Program-made: the position numbers and the translations under genes
Notes under the pieces: model-generated
What the model was told of the DNA's origin: nothing
Seen by the model: the letters and a program-made list of their open reading frames with translations, nothing else
The model's database searches: none
Part shown: positions 32,462 through 43,134 of the stretch, in pieces
Layout of the letters: the number at the start of each line of letters is the position of its first letter
Position numbering within the stretch: position 1 is the stretch's first letter
Assembly (NCBI GenBank): GCA_905116865.2
Contig: CAJHNH020006668.1
Span: 647,501-711,500 of the forward strand
Length of the DNA stretch: 64,000 nucleotides
Direction of reading: 5' to 3'
From: Candidula unifasciata
Taxonomy: Eukaryota > Mollusca > Gastropoda > Stylommatophora > Geomitridae

Positions 32462-32982
32462 TTCTTCTTCTTAACGGTCACTGGCTATAAACTCCGATGG
32501 AAAGTTATGGTTGTTCGGCGACTTCTGAACTTTGATCTTGTCCCAGAACCTGAGATTTACACTCATATCCGTTTCACAGCTCTGGGTTATTTGTATTCAC
32601 TGTTTGTTCCTCGCCTCCCAGGCAGATACACACGGACTTCGAAGGATTCACCCCCAATGAGTAGCCCTTAGCGACATGCGAGTTAGGGAGCTGTTTGTTG
32701 TTTGTTTGAGTATCCAGAAGCCATGAGTTGTTAACCCTTAGGCTCGGTATTATGGATATCGCCACCTTTCGGCCTTGATTCCGTTGTAAATACCGTAAAT
32801 CTGGGAGAAATGTAGCTTTTCTGCCTACCCCCGGGAGTGAACCCGGACCACAAGGAGTTCGTCACCCGGTCACCGCGCAATCCGGTTTAGTCAACTACAC
32901 TAGAGAGCCGGGCAAGTGAGAGAGTAGTGAGCCTACTCTTGTGTCCCCAAAATGGAGCCCCAGAGCTCCACAAAGGGAAAGG
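32462..32982 (-). repeat. SINE-C copy split by a nested SINE-D
   Basis: The left part (32462-32700) has TTCTTCTTCTTAACGGTCAC, GTCCCAGAACCTGAG-like and GCCTCCCAGGCAGATACAC. The right part (32914-32982) resumes with GAGCCTACTCTTGTGTCCCC and AATGGAGCCCCAGAGCTCC then ACAAAGGG, the 5' end of SINE-C. SINE-D lies between. Confidence 0.75.
32709..32913 (-). repeat. SINE-D copy 1
   Basis: On the minus strand the head reads GCCCGGCTCTCTAGTGTAGT then TGACTAAACCGGATT (A-box region) and GGTCCGGGTTCACTCCCGGG (B box). The body ends AGGGTTAACAACTCATGGCT. It is very similar over its whole length to the copy at 41671-41888. Confidence 0.85.
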
Positions 32983-32989
32983 TGGATGT

Positions 32990-33775
32990 ACAGATAGGTA
33001 ATCGTTGCCGACACTAGTACATCAATGACCTTAATTGGTGATTAGTTACATCATCACAGCACTCCGGACAGATCCTAAGGCGCTCCCATCTCTGTATAAA
33101 TAGCTCAATAAACATAAAACGACAGTTGATGTCAGTTCTGCGTTGCTTAATCAAACGTCGTGTGATATTATTAACTGCTCATGTCTTGCAGCTCCAGGCC
33201 CTCCCCCGTCCCCGTCAGCCTGGACAGTGCCACGAAGTCACGCCTATTGTCATAGATGTCTTCGCGATGTTGGTTAAGCATGGTATTGATGACATCGCTT
33301 CTGTCCAGCACCGAGCCGAACAAAGGGTACTGAACAGCTGTGTAGGAATTACTGCCCCATGCTGTAGCGTAGATTTGTTTAGTCTTTCATTACACGACAC
33401 TGTGAGGTGCGGATTTCACTTGGAATGTTTTTAGACTGTGCCAAACATGGTCTGTGTTTTGAACTGCAAATTCAGAAAACAGTGGGTGGCATGTTGCCCT
33501 AGAACTAGTGGAACTTTATGCAACTAATTGTTCGTGCAGCTAGTGATTTATTTGAAACCTGCTTCTATCGACAATAAACTGCATTTCTAGTGTCCGACTG
33601 TTAGTGTAGGCACTTCTGACGGCGGCCTTACGCGTGTATTTGTATTAGCTTGCTGAGACTGCAGTGTGTGTCAGTTTCTTCCCAAGGGACAGTGATGGAC
33701 ATTCTGTGTGGTTCTGAGTCGTACAGAAACTAAGAAACTGTAGGATAACTCTCTGCCATGAAGATGGAATATCTC
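32990..33775. other. No recognisable feature
   Basis: Unannotated. A 102-codon frame (33126-33434, +) has no recognisable motif. Confidence 0.4.
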
Positions 33776-33777
33776 TT

Positions 33778-34062
33778 CTTCTTTCTGTTCACCGGCTGCA
33801 AACTCTAGCGGAAAGTTCTGGTTGTTCGTCCATCTCTGGAACCGGCGTTCAGTGTTGCGTGTACATCTGTTTTACAGATCTGACTTATTTCTATACGGAG
33901 TATTGGTTCACTGGCGCTCAGGTAGATGCACTACGACTTCGAAGGAAGCCTCTGAATAGTCAACTCTTACGGCATGCTTGTCGGGGAAGCAGTGGTTAAT
34001 CTTGTCCAACCCCCCACCCCCCCCCCAAACAATGGGACCCATGAACCCACTAGAGAACTGGG
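33778..34062 (-). repeat. SINE-C copy
   Basis: Well kept: GTTCACCGGCTGCAAACTCT, GTTCTGGTTGTTCGTCCATC, ACATCTGTTTTACAGATCTG, TAGTCAACTCTTACGGCATG, and an end in CAATGGGACCCATGAACCC. A C run of about 11 sits near the 5' end. Confidence 0.85.
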
Positions 34063-34172
34063 ATATCTGCATCGCGGCGTGGATACCTGGCAAACAACGG
34101 CAGATGGCGTGATGCTGACCATACCATTCACCCAGTGCCGATTTGTCTACAAAAATATGAATCTAGGATGCG
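34063..34172 (+). repeat. SINE-A internal fragment
   Basis: Contains GCGTGATGCTGACCATACCA and CACCCAGTGCCGATTTGTCT, the 3' half of SINE-A, fused directly to the SINE-C end. Confidence 0.55.
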
Positions 34173-34231
34173 CCACTGCTGTAAAAAGCTCATTTACTTT
34201 GATTTCAGCTGAGTCTTCGTTAGTTGTCGGT

Positions 34232-34270
34232 TCTATGTGTGTGTGTGTGTGTGGGGGGGGGGGGGTGGGG
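34232..34270. repeat. (TG)n followed by G run
   Basis: About 10 TG units followed by about 13 G and a broken G tract. Confidence 0.9.
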
Positions 34271-34477
34271 GTTCAGAGATACTTTGCCGTCTTGTTAACT
34301 GTCCATTCTATAGGCTGCAGTTAGGAGACAGCTCGCCGCCTAGTTCAGCTTTCGATCACGTATGCTGGGGTAAAGAGGGACCTTACAGTCTTGCGTAGAC
34401 ATCTCTGCTCTTGTGTGGAAAACCACAGATTCAGGCATTTCATGCAAGGAGACAAGAGCCATCAGCGCTCAGCACAA

Positions 34478-34770
34478 TGGAATTATCTTCTTTATCGTGA
34501 TTATCGGTTGTAAACTCTGGTGGAACGTTCTGGTTGCTCCCCCATCTCTGAAATTTAGGAATTATCCAAAAATTCGGGGGTTGCGTGCACATCCGTTTCA
34601 CAGATCTAGTTTATTTGCAGTCTGCTGTTTCCTTGCCTCTTGTAAGATGCACTCCGGCTTCGAAGAAACCTCCAAATAAGGCGACTCTTATAACATGTTT
34701 GTCGAAGAGGCAGTGGGTCATTTCTAGTTTTCCTCCACAGCGGGCTCCGGAACCCTCAAAGCGACACGGA
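34478..34770 (-). repeat. SINE-C copy
   Basis: Plus-strand order CTTCTTTATCGTGATTATCG, AAACTCTGGTGGAACGTTCT, ACATCCGTTTCACAGATCTA, AAGATGCACTCCGGCTTCGA, TTTGTCGAAGAGGCAGTGGG and CGGGCTCCGGAACCC. Confidence 0.8.
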
Positions 34771-35880
34771 ACTATCAAAGTAGAACGATACAGTCTCAAA
34801 AAAAATATACGTGTAAAAGTGTGCGTGCTCAGGTACAGAACAATATCGAAAATATTACATGATTCACCAATATAGTTTCATACATATGGCAGGCGCACTT
34901 GTGATTCGCACACATATGCAAGCGGGATTTATGCGCTCAAAAAAATATCTCGCCAATAACAGAAGAGCAGAGGTCAGACAGTACACGCTGGCATAACAAG
35001 TTAACACCAAAATTCAAAATGGCTGTCAATGCGTTTGCATGGCTGCTTGAGTGTTCATGTTAATAATTCATTACGCTTCATGCATGCAAATACCCGCCTA
35101 TTCACTTTTGAAATTCCGACACATACGATCCGTTATAACAGCCTAAATAAGACGAATATATTTGCATCGCGACCTCGGAACTAGAATTCTATTCAGTCAC
35201 AATAAATAAAATAAAAATCGCTTGATTAAATAAGGGAGGAATTCGTTTTTTTTTTTTTCAAACAGCACAGGAGGGAATTACTGGGGGAGGGGGGGGGAGG
35301 TTTAAAGGGGAGAATTCACATTCTCCGCTAGTTTTCATTGCTTTTATACAAAATTAAACTTGTCCGTGAAGACAGTTTCAGAAATGGCCGCAGTGCGATA
35401 GGTAACTCCGCATAGGTATTAAGACTGCCATAGAATGGCCCTCACATTACAGAGGTCTTTAGATATAGAAAGTCAAGGCAGTGGACTCGGCCGTCAACAC
35501 AATTTAGGTTTTCAGAATATGAGATTTAAAGATCGCGACATTTTTACAAACTGGTACCGCATACTGCATGATACATATTACACGCAAGTGTGTGTGTGTG
35601 GGGGGGGGGGGGGAGATAGGTACACATATTGTCTGGTTCTGCACCGCTTGGTGGTCAAGAGATGAAGAATAAGCTCGATGAGGTCAAAGGTCCATGGTAG
35701 CCAGTGGACAGTAAAAAGTAAGCGGTAGAAAGAGACCCGTTTCACTCCAGTAGGCGCATCAGGCAAATGATGATTCACTCAAACATCAAACGGGAGGTCT
35801 GTACTACACAAGACTTCGCTTATCGTGCTCAAACGATGTTTCACTCAAACACCACACGGGCGGCCTGCTCTATACAGGAC
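34771..35880. other. No recognisable feature
   Basis: About 1.1 kb with no recognised gene or repeat. It contains a T run near 35248, a G-rich tract near 35282-35305 and TG/G runs near 35588-35613. Confidence 0.4.
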
Positions 35881-35884
35881 TTCA

Positions 35885-36095
35885 CCCATCCTAGCGTGCT
35901 AATGTAGTTTCTCTGACGCTGTGTTTCCACCTCATTCTTGACCTACCATATGCTCTACGTCTATCTCCTCTTTTGATGTATGCCTTGCACGGTATGACGT
36001 CAACAGGCTTGCTCTCTAAGTGGGAAAACCATCTGATTAGTAGTCTCTGTATGTAATTTGCAACTGACATAAACATCACAGACCAAATACATACT
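35885..36095 (-). mobile_element. LINE 3' coding fragment
   Basis: The minus-strand frame reads NYIQRLLIRWFSHLESKPVD then VIPCKAYIKRGDRRRAYGRS and RMRWKHSVRETTLAR. The R-L-x-RWFGHLERM and RRAYGRPRMRW-like blocks are the C-terminal region of a non-LTR reverse transcriptase. It differs from families G-M. Confidence 0.65.
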
Positions 36096-36099
36096 TCTT

Positions 36100-36585
36100 A
36101 AGCATTCCGAGCCCTTAAGGTTATTTACTGCAGACATCAGCCGTCTCCACTAATCTCTCTGGTTGGCCTTCTCTTTCTAGTTCTCAAACCTAGTCTTCCC
36201 ATGTCTCTCTGGACATCTATCCATGGTCTTCTTGGTCTGCCTCGTTGTCTACGACCCTTCATCTACCTTGTCTATACATATTTTGCTCCGCTGTCATCTG
36301 ACTTTCTCTTATTATGTCCCAACCATTTCAATCTATTAGCGCTCACGATGCCAGTGATTAATGGTGATTTGAAAAGAATATGAATTTTGTTGTTGCTTTT
36401 AACTTCTCACTCTCTATTCCCCTACATCTTTAATAGGACTAAAGATTCGACGTGATACTCTGTTTTCAAAAACCTGTAATAAGTCTCTTTTAGTTGTGCT
36501 CCAAGTTTTAGACCTAGTTAAAACGACTCGTCTCAACGTTTTATATATTTTAATCATGGCGTTGCGTGATACAGACTTTGACTTT
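36100..36585 (-). mobile_element. LINE I C-terminal region, broken
   Basis: Minus-strand frames give KTLRRVVLTRSKTWSTTKRD and NRVSRRIFSPIKDVGE, then SPLITGIVSANRLKWLGHNK, then RQRGRPRRPWIDVQRDMGRL. This is the thumb and C-terminal part of the same LINE family as 10281-10590. Stops and frameshifts show it is inactive. Confidence 0.7.
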
Positions 36586-36944
36586 AGCAGATGTTAAAGG
36601 GCATAGCATACTTTATTTCCAGATTATATTTTTCTCTCTCAGAATGTTGGTGCAGTTGAAGTTTGCACCCAAATACCCAAATACGTTACATCAAAGAAAT
36701 AAAAATGACACAAATAGTCACTCTCAATCTTTCTGCTTCCACGCAGATGTCCCTAAAACTAGTGGCACATCGGACATCTAATGCCAGAATTGACAAGTGA
36801 CCGATTTGCGTTGATTTCGACGAGTGTATAAGTGTCGACCATTGAGAGGCAACAGCGTGCTAGCAAATGTAAAACTGCATAGTAAAACCTCGGCCAACTA
36901 ATGTTGGGAAGGAGGGCGGGGAACCAGATAGTCATGGAAAGTAA
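36586..36944. other. No recognisable feature
   Basis: No gene or repeat family recognised. Confidence 0.4.
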
Positions 36945-37040
36945 AGGCGGCTGGCGCGATGAAATCACCCACCAGGTGCCGATTGGTCTATAAAATATAG
37001 GTCTAGCCCTATATGCCCAAAGGCGTGGATCGTTTTTACA
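36945..37040 (+). repeat. SINE-A 3' half
   Basis: Contains AAAGGCGGCTGGCGCGATGA, ATCACCCACCAGGTGCCGAT, and TCTAGCCCTATATGCCCAAA then GGCGTGGA. Confidence 0.7.
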
Positions 37041-37307
37041 ACTAATGTTGAGACTGGTTTGAGACGTCCGGTACAGAATTTACAACAACGCGATCATTCC
37101 ACCACGCCTGCCACAACTGGTGTCCACTTTGAAAATTGTTATCGTTCTAAGCCATAAAGCCGTGACACTAGATGGCGCATTTATAGTGTATTTGAAAACC
37201 TATGCCGGCACACTTCAACAAATAATTCGAAAACTCCTTTATGGATCAATACTAATTTTTTTTTATTCCCTAAGATTTTCCATATCCTTATGATTCTATC
37301 GGCCGAC

Positions 37308-37412
37308 GTAATGCTGACCACATTAACCATCTAGTGCTGATTGTAAAAATATGGGATGCTCTTCCCATATGCCCGATGGGCCCAAAACGTGAACAGAGAT
37401 CTTTTATGATTC
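37308..37412 (+). repeat. SINE-A 3' half, decayed
   Basis: Contains CGACGTAATGCTGACCACAT and CATCTAGTGCTGATTG, then a diverged end near GAACAGAGATCTTTTATG. Confidence 0.55.
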
Positions 37413-38629
37413 TATAATTAACAATTGCGCAGATGCTGCTGTTTTCTCGAAGCATCGATTTCTTCTATCTTTGTCAGACTAAAAACTTCTGTACATCCGA
37501 AGAGCAGAATATACAATAACTGACACACGAGTGGAGATTCTTTAGAAATCAGTTCACATGTATGAGATGCGTGTTGATTATTTTGAAAGCCTATGCCCAC
37601 ATAATTAACATTTCACAACTCACGGAGATTTGCTGGAGATGACCACCTGAAAATGCAACGCTATGACATGCGTGCAATTTGATGTTTTGTTTTGAAAAGC
37701 TCGCTTACTCAATTTACTCAAGTTGCAAAAAGCATGTTGACTTCTTTTAATCGTTTTTTTTAATACACCACAAATAAGGCAAATTGGAAAACAAGTGTTT
37801 GTTTACATTAAAAATAAAAATACCCAAACAGACATGATTATTAACAGATGGCACGCCAAATTTCCACTTACACCCAACGGTTACTCAGTTACACATTTTT
37901 AAAGTTCAGCAGTACTTCTGGAACGCACTATAGACCCGTTTGGTTTTCCCCACACTGTACGCCCACAATACTAAACAACAGGTTCTAACTAATATTCTAA
38001 CTGACACAAGATATGCCTTTCATAACACTAAAGTTTGATGTCGCACGCAAAAATGTAATCATTTAAACATTCTGCTAACTTACAGGATCTGTTCCAATTT
38101 CCGCTAACCAGTGGTTTCACGTGCTTCCAAATCCCAGACACATCCCTCCATTTGGAACCAGTCAACCGCGCAGGCGATCTCACAGCAGGTCACTGCACTC
38201 TTGGTGAGCAGTATCGAGCGACCCTTCATGACATACATCTACACGGGCTCCACCGAAGGGACACGATCGATACTTCGTATTTAAAAGAGGGCATTTGGGG
38301 GTGACAATGTTTACCGACTGAACTAGTGCAGATAAAAGCTGAATGAAGGACAAGTGAAAAATACACTGGGTGAGTCAATCAAGAATGTCATTGGTTGATG
38401 AAAGGAGGAAGGGCATTTCTGTAATTAGTTGTCGGAGGTGGCTATAGAGCAGTGGCAGCAGATCAAGGTCAACTATTAGTGTGAATGTGTCTTTCGTTCG
38501 CTCCTGTTACAATTTTTCGAAAAATCATGGAAGATTCATCCCGGAGCTACCGAGTTCGTGCAATATAGGACAACATTCAGTGCAGTGAAGACGTTTCTCA
38601 CAGCATTAAGCCTATGAACAATAACTCAT
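37413..38629. other. No recognisable feature
   Basis: About 1.2 kb with no recognised gene or repeat family. It is AT-rich with no long open frame. Confidence 0.4.
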
Positions 38630-38641
38630 TCAAGGGTAGTG

Positions 38642-38861
38642 ACTGACTGACTGACTTTCTACTCCATCAGGACATCACACAGGCGATAAACACCAGATGA
38701 CACAAAGTGCCACCATGCAGATGAGGATCGCCGTGGAGAGGTCCCAGAAAACGCGTTCAGACATTTGGCCATATTTATGGCCTGCCTATATTGCGGCCCC
38801 CGGCAAAAGCCAGGGTGGAGCTTCAAATAAAAAATATCATCCTGAAAAGGACGATAGAGAA
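38642..38861 (-). repeat. SINE-G copy with perfect 12-bp target duplication
   Basis: Identical 12-mers TCAAGGGTAGTG lie at 38630-38641 and 38862-38873. The element on the minus strand begins ATCGTCCTTTTCAGGATGAT then TTTTTATTTGAAGCTCCACC, and ends GGAGTAGAAAGTCAGTCAGT with a GTCA repeat tail. This fixes the family's ends and shows retroposition. Confidence 0.85.
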
Positions 38862-38994
38862 TCAAGGGTAGTGCTTCACGCACTCAGATATGCCTCTCCC
38901 CTGCCCTCCTTATGAGAGCTGAGCTGAAGCCCGCAGACACACCAAACGAACACTATGAGCACAGGTCTGATTTCATAATCCCAGTTAATCCTGA

Positions 38995-39182
38995 TCTGCT
39001 CTGCTGAATCTTGACCAGGGTACATCCTGATCTGCTCTGCTGAATCTTGACCAGGTTACATCCCGATCTGCTCTGCTGAATCTTGACCAGGTTACATCCT
39101 GATCTGCTCTGCTGAATCTTGACCAGGTTACATCCTGATCTGCTCTGCTGAATCTTGACCAGGTTACATCCTGATATGCTCT
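38995..39182. repeat. Minisatellite, 36-bp unit x 5
   Basis: The unit GATCTGCTCTGCTGAATCTT plus GACCAGGTTACATCCT is repeated five times with one or two changes per copy. Near-identity suggests recent expansion. Confidence 0.95.
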
Positions 39183-39218
39183 CCAGCAGATGTGAATGAA
39201 GTTCTAATATATGCTCGT

Positions 39219-39440
39219 GTTAAAGTCGAAAGGATCGACCCGATTGCACCGGTGTTTAATCCACAATGGCTCGGTCTCTCTCCGCAGAACGGCAAGCTGC
39301 CTGCCGAGAGCATCGCCCAGAGCACGAACTCCGTAGCTCGGCGAAGTGCTACATGGGTTCTCCGTTAAAATTGTACTCGTGAACCCACAACCTTCAGAGC
39401 GCGAAGCAAACGGCTTTACTTCGCCATAGAGACCCCCCGC
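39219..39440 (-). repeat. SINE-E copy, full length
   Basis: On the minus strand: TATGGCGAAGTAAAGCCGTT (A-box region), GAAGGTTGTGGGTTCACGAG (B box), CCGAGCTACGGAGTTCGTGC, then AGAGAGACCGAGCCATTGTG and TCGATCCTTTCGACTTTAAC. This copy defines the family end. Confidence 0.8.
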
Positions 39441-39930
39441 CGGTTCGTATAGATGTGAAGGTGAAGAAGAAAGCAAACATAACCCAGGTACCGAGTGAGG
39501 AGGAAGTCTCGACACCAACCTCACCTCAATATGTTGCAAGCTTTTACAATGCCTAACGACCTGTACGGCAATACAGAGGATTTCATGAATGTGAAACCAA
39601 CCGGGCTAATCCCAGATACCTCTCAACCTACTAATTTTCCACTGGAAAGACATCAACGTGGCTGCTCGGGATACGTTAGTTAAGTGATTTGTGTGTATTC
39701 GTGCGGTTTTGTTTGATTTATTAATGTGCTGATGAAGGCTCTGTAGCCGCAACGTTCACTTTTTGTTCGTCTTTGTTATACTATGAAGTTCTACTTTTTG
39801 TTCGTTTTTTTTTTAAATTTCTTCTAGGAAGTTATCATTCGCGCTCACATAACAGCTACACGAAGTATTACTCTTGTGAACCCTGAAGTCTCGTGAGGTG
39901 TGGGTAAGGATAACTGGTTGTTGTCACACA
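39441..39930. other. No recognisable feature
   Basis: No gene or repeat family recognised. Confidence 0.4.
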
Positions 39931-39934
39931 AAGT

Positions 39935-40180
39935 ACTACTTCTACTTAACGTTCAGTGGATGTAAACTCCGGCAGAAAGTTCTGGGTATTCTTCTACTTT
40001 ATGACTTTAGTCTTGCTCACGAATGTGTTTTGCGTGCACATCCGTTTTATATACAGATGCAGAATGTTAGTTCCTTATATCTCCTACAGATGCACTGCAA
40101 CTTCGAAGGAAACAATATATAGAGTCGCCTTTTACGACATGCTTGTTTTTGGGGTGGCATTAGGTCCCGCCCACACCACG

Positions 40181-40254
<74 letters not shown>

Positions 40255-40261
40255 CATATAC

Positions 40262-40304
<43 letters not shown>

Positions 40305-40362
40305 CACCACACACACACACACAAAAATGGGGACCCAGGAATCCACACAGGGATCTTAGAAT
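39935..40362 (-). repeat. SINE-C copy with a (TA)n array inside
   Basis: The left part has TACTTAACGTTCAGTGGATG, ACATCCGTTTTATATACAGA and TTTTACGACATGCTTGTTTT. The right part ends AATGGGGACCCAGGAATCC then ACACAGGGA. A (TA)n/(CA)n array of about 130 bp replaces the stretch normally near TCTCGTTTTCCCTATA. Confidence 0.8.
40192..40322. repeat. (TA)n microsatellite with (CA)n end
   Basis: About 110 bp of TA with a few C breaks, then CACACA. Isoleucine-tyrosine frames here are artefacts. Confidence 0.95.
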
Positions 40363-40473
40363 ACAAGAAACAGAAACATTTCACAACGCTTTACTGTTTT
40401 ACTGCTTTTATTATACCACGTTTGCGGTGTAGGTGTGGGGGAGGGAGGAAGCAGTGTCTATGAGCCTGAGGAT

Positions 40474-40624
40474 TTACGGCCGCATAGCCAGTGCTGTCGC
40501 CACGACTGTGCAGGTGAGGATTTTTATTTTGCCTTTGACAGAAAAACTACCTAGCTTTACCGAGGATTCGAACCCGGGTCTCCCGCTTGAGAGCACGTTC
40601 TAACAGTTCGGCCAGCCGCTCCTC
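40474..40624 (-). repeat. SINE-F copy
   Basis: On the minus strand: GGAGCGGCTGGCCGAACTGT (A-box region) and GGGAGACCCGGGTTCGAATC (B box). The end is GACAGCACTGGCTATGCGGC. Confidence 0.8.
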
Positions 40625-40757
40625 GACAACGCCTTAAAAATAAAAAAAATAAATCCGCTGCTTAAAAGTATGACAAGGAATTTGAGCTTTTTCCTGAAGA
40701 GACTGGAATCCTGACACCCCCCCCCCCCCCACGGGTCTTTTCCCATACTCATAATAA

Positions 40758-41126
40758 CTACACACTTTTCTTTATCAATTCAATATAATTACTTGCGTCT
40801 CTACCGTTCAGTAAAAAGGAAATAAAGCAGGCAGCGAGTGCTAAACGGGAAATACAATAAACTACGGCTTCATAACGGCAAACCCCAGACAATTTCCTGT
40901 TATATAAGCTAATTTCGCCAAAGGAAACTAATAAAAGTGACACACTAAAGAACCCGTAAAGTAAACATTGGACAGAGAGAAACATCTCCGGGGATAAATA
41001 ACCAGGAACGGTGAGATTTTCTAATTTATCAGCACACGGGCTGACGGCTGGTATTGCCACCTGGAAGTGAGTGGGTGACAAGTCGGATGTCTTCGCGACG
41101 ATCTCGTATGCTAGACCTAACGTCAA
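40758..41126 (-). CDS. Possible exon of a two-pass membrane protein (unsure)
   Basis: A 122-codon minus-strand frame in a stretch without recognised repeats. Two hydrophobic segments stand out: residues about 50-70 (SVQCLLYGFFSVSLLLVSFG) and about 88-105 (VVYCISRLALAACFISFLLN), separated by a polar loop. The N-terminal part is less convincing. A plausible splice acceptor (pyrimidine-rich, then CACTTCCAG on the minus strand) lies inside the frame near residue 23, so the real exon could start there. I do not recognise a family, and chance is a real possibility. Confidence 0.25.
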   Translation of the reverse strand: MTLGLAYEIVAKTSDLSPTHFQVAIPAVSPCADKLENLTVPGYLSPEMFLSVQCLLYGFFSVSLLLVSFGEISLYNRKLSGVCRYEAVVYCISRLALAACFISFLLNGRDASNYIELIKKSV

Positions 41127-41154
41127 GAGTATGTGTGGTCAGATTATTCCTATG

Positions 41155-41590
41155 CCAGTGGTCTTCAGCATTTTCGGGTGGTGGTGCCAATATGAGCTCG
41201 GAAAGTTCTTAAGCAGTGCGGACAACAGGTGGAAGCCGCAGTAAGTGTGGGATTAGCGCTGCCGTTCTTTCTAGTCTGCCTCCATTTCTCTGCTTGTGAA
41301 ACCTCCGCTGCCTGACAGGCTGATGCAACATGCCTGAGGGATGTATGCCATCCAGAACGGTCCTGCTGCGCAACAGCCTTCCATGTTGTTGTGTTGATGC
41401 CAACTGAATTGAGAGCAGTTTTGATAGTGTCCTCCCTGGAAGCTCTTCCTCTGCTGGAGCTCGCCTTAAAATACTCTCTTTGGGAGACGAGAGTCTGACG
41501 ACAGGCGACCAGCCCAGCGCAGCTGATAATTCGTCAGTATCATGTGGATGCTAGGCAGGTTTGCTCTATGAAGAACCATAATGGTGCTGA
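41155..41590 (-). mobile_element. LINE J C-terminal end with terminal zinc finger
   Basis: On the minus strand the frames read SRGRASREDTIKTALNSVGI, NTTTWKAVAQQDRSGWHTSL, then CPHCLRTFRAHIGTTTRKC and a stop. The RPREDTIKxxL, WExxAQDRxxWR and C-x2-C-x-Phe-x-H layout is a known C-terminus of a group of animal non-LTR elements that end in one zinc finger. The second histidine of the finger is replaced by an R-K-C end here. Upstream the element is truncated. Confidence 0.7.
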
Positions 41591-41670
41591 TCATAACACA
41601 TAGATGAATGGGTGGTCAAATGAAAAGATAGCAGATGGATAGTCTAATGGATATAGATATATAGATAGAT

Positions 41671-41888
41671 TTTTTGTTTTAGTATCCAGAAGCCATGAGT
41701 TGTTAACCCTTAGGCTCGGTATTATGGATATCGTAACCTCTCGGCCTTGATTCCATTGTAAATACCGTAAATCTGGGAGAAAATGTGGCTTTCATGCCCA
41801 CCCCCGGGATTGAACCCGGACCACAAGGAGTTCGTCACCCGGTCTCCGCGCAATCCAGTTAAGCCAACTACGCTAGAGAGCCGGGCAT

Positions 41889-41959
<71 letters not shown>

Positions 41960-41960
41960 C
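41671..41960 (-). repeat. SINE-D copy 2 inside a (GATA)n microsatellite
   Basis: SINE-D spans 41671-41888, with the B box GGTCCGGGTTCAATCCCGGG and head GCCCGGCTCTCTAGCGTAGT on the minus strand. (GATA)n lies on both sides: short at 41650-41670, and about 18 units at 41889-41960. The SINE therefore landed in the microsatellite, or the array grew from its flank. Confidence 0.85.
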
Positions 41961-42347
41961 AGATAGATTAGATTCACCCGCCTTTTCGTAGAAAACTGGC
42001 ACATAATCGAAATCAAATAAACCAAACATACACACAACAGGCCAACCATCAACAGGTCACCTCGATCACAACGACACTAGATTCCTTCCTCCAACTGAGA
42101 GTCAAGCCCCAGCCAAGTGCAGGACAACCGACACTCATAATTGACAGACCAATCATGCATGACAACAAGGGAATTCCCTGCTTTGTCTCTCGGAGTTGTT
42201 TAAGTGCATGCTATCACTTTGTAATTACCGATCGACTAGTAAAACAATGGTCCTGGACAAACCGAACCGTCTTGCACTGGGAAAATACACGACCGCCTGC
42301 AGCTTTGGAGAGCTGGAGCTGGCTGTGGAAAATGTGAGGTTCTTTCG
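41961..42347. other. No recognisable feature
   Basis: No gene or repeat family recognised. Confidence 0.4.
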
Positions 42348-42357
42348 TAGTAACTGG

Positions 42358-42640
42358 TGAGCCGCCGTGGTCCAGCGGCTAGAAGCTCGCTTGAAGATCG
42401 GAAGGTCGTGGGTTCGGTTCCTGACGGGGGGCCGGTCTTCTTTTCTTCAAAAATGACCTTGGCTTCCAGGTCGACCCAGCGTTGAGTGTGTACCAGGCGC
42501 AGTCCTGGGAAGTAAAGGCGACCGGCTTGATGCTGATCACATCACCCACCAAGTGCCGTACTGTCTACAAAATAAAGGTCTAGCCTAAATTCTCAATACG
42601 CCTGAAAGGCGTGGAAAAGGGTCCTTTACTTTACTTTCTT
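42358..42640 (+). repeat. SINE-A copy, full length, 10-bp target duplication
   Basis: Identical TAGTAACTGG lies at 42348-42357 and 42640-42649. The head GCCGCCGTGGTCCAGCGGCT (A-box region) and GAAGGTCGTGGGTTCGGTTC (B box) is well kept. The body ends GTGGAAAAGGGTCCTTTACT. This is the best reference for SINE-A with 61201-61475. Confidence 0.9.
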
Positions 42641-42794
42641 AGTAACTGGGATCTTAAAATATAAAAATCAGCGGCTGTTACGGAGTAATGGCTAATCTGT
42701 ATCAATCTAGACGTCAGGGGTTCGATTCCCAGCGGAGGCACGGTTTAATTATCTTCCACCCTGCCACTCCTAGGAGTCAGCTCAGCATCTCCTG

Positions 42795-43095
42795 CTTCAT
42801 CTTTGTGTTCACCTGCGAGAAACTCCGGCGGAAAATTCTGGCTGTTTGTCCATGTCTGGACTCTAGTCTTGTTTCAGAATCCGAGGTCTGCATGCACATC
42901 CGTTTTACAAATCTGGCTTTTTGCATGCAGACTGTTAGTTCCACACCTCTCAGACAGATGCACTTGACTTCGAAGGCTGCACCCATCATTAGTCGCCTTT
43001 TAGGACATGTTTTTATCGTTAGAGGGGGGGGGTATAGGTCTATTATTTTTTACACCCCCCCCCCCCCACAATGGGCACCGGGAAAACCCTGCCCC
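42795..43095 (-). repeat. SINE-C copy
   Basis: Plus-strand order GAGAAACTCCGGCGGAAAAT, GTCCATGTCTGGACTCTAGT, CACATCCGTTTTACAAATCT, then a C run of about 15 and AATGGGCACCGGGAAAACCC. It is head-to-head with the next copy. Confidence 0.8.
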
Positions 43096-43134
43096 TTATA
43101 ATTACTATTAGAGCTCTGCGAAGTTCGGAGTAAC

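Noticed and set aside
28801..39182. A CRISPR array (28801-29297 or 38995-39182)
   Set aside because: The units are contiguous tandem repeats without unique spacers, and the DNA is clearly from an animal.
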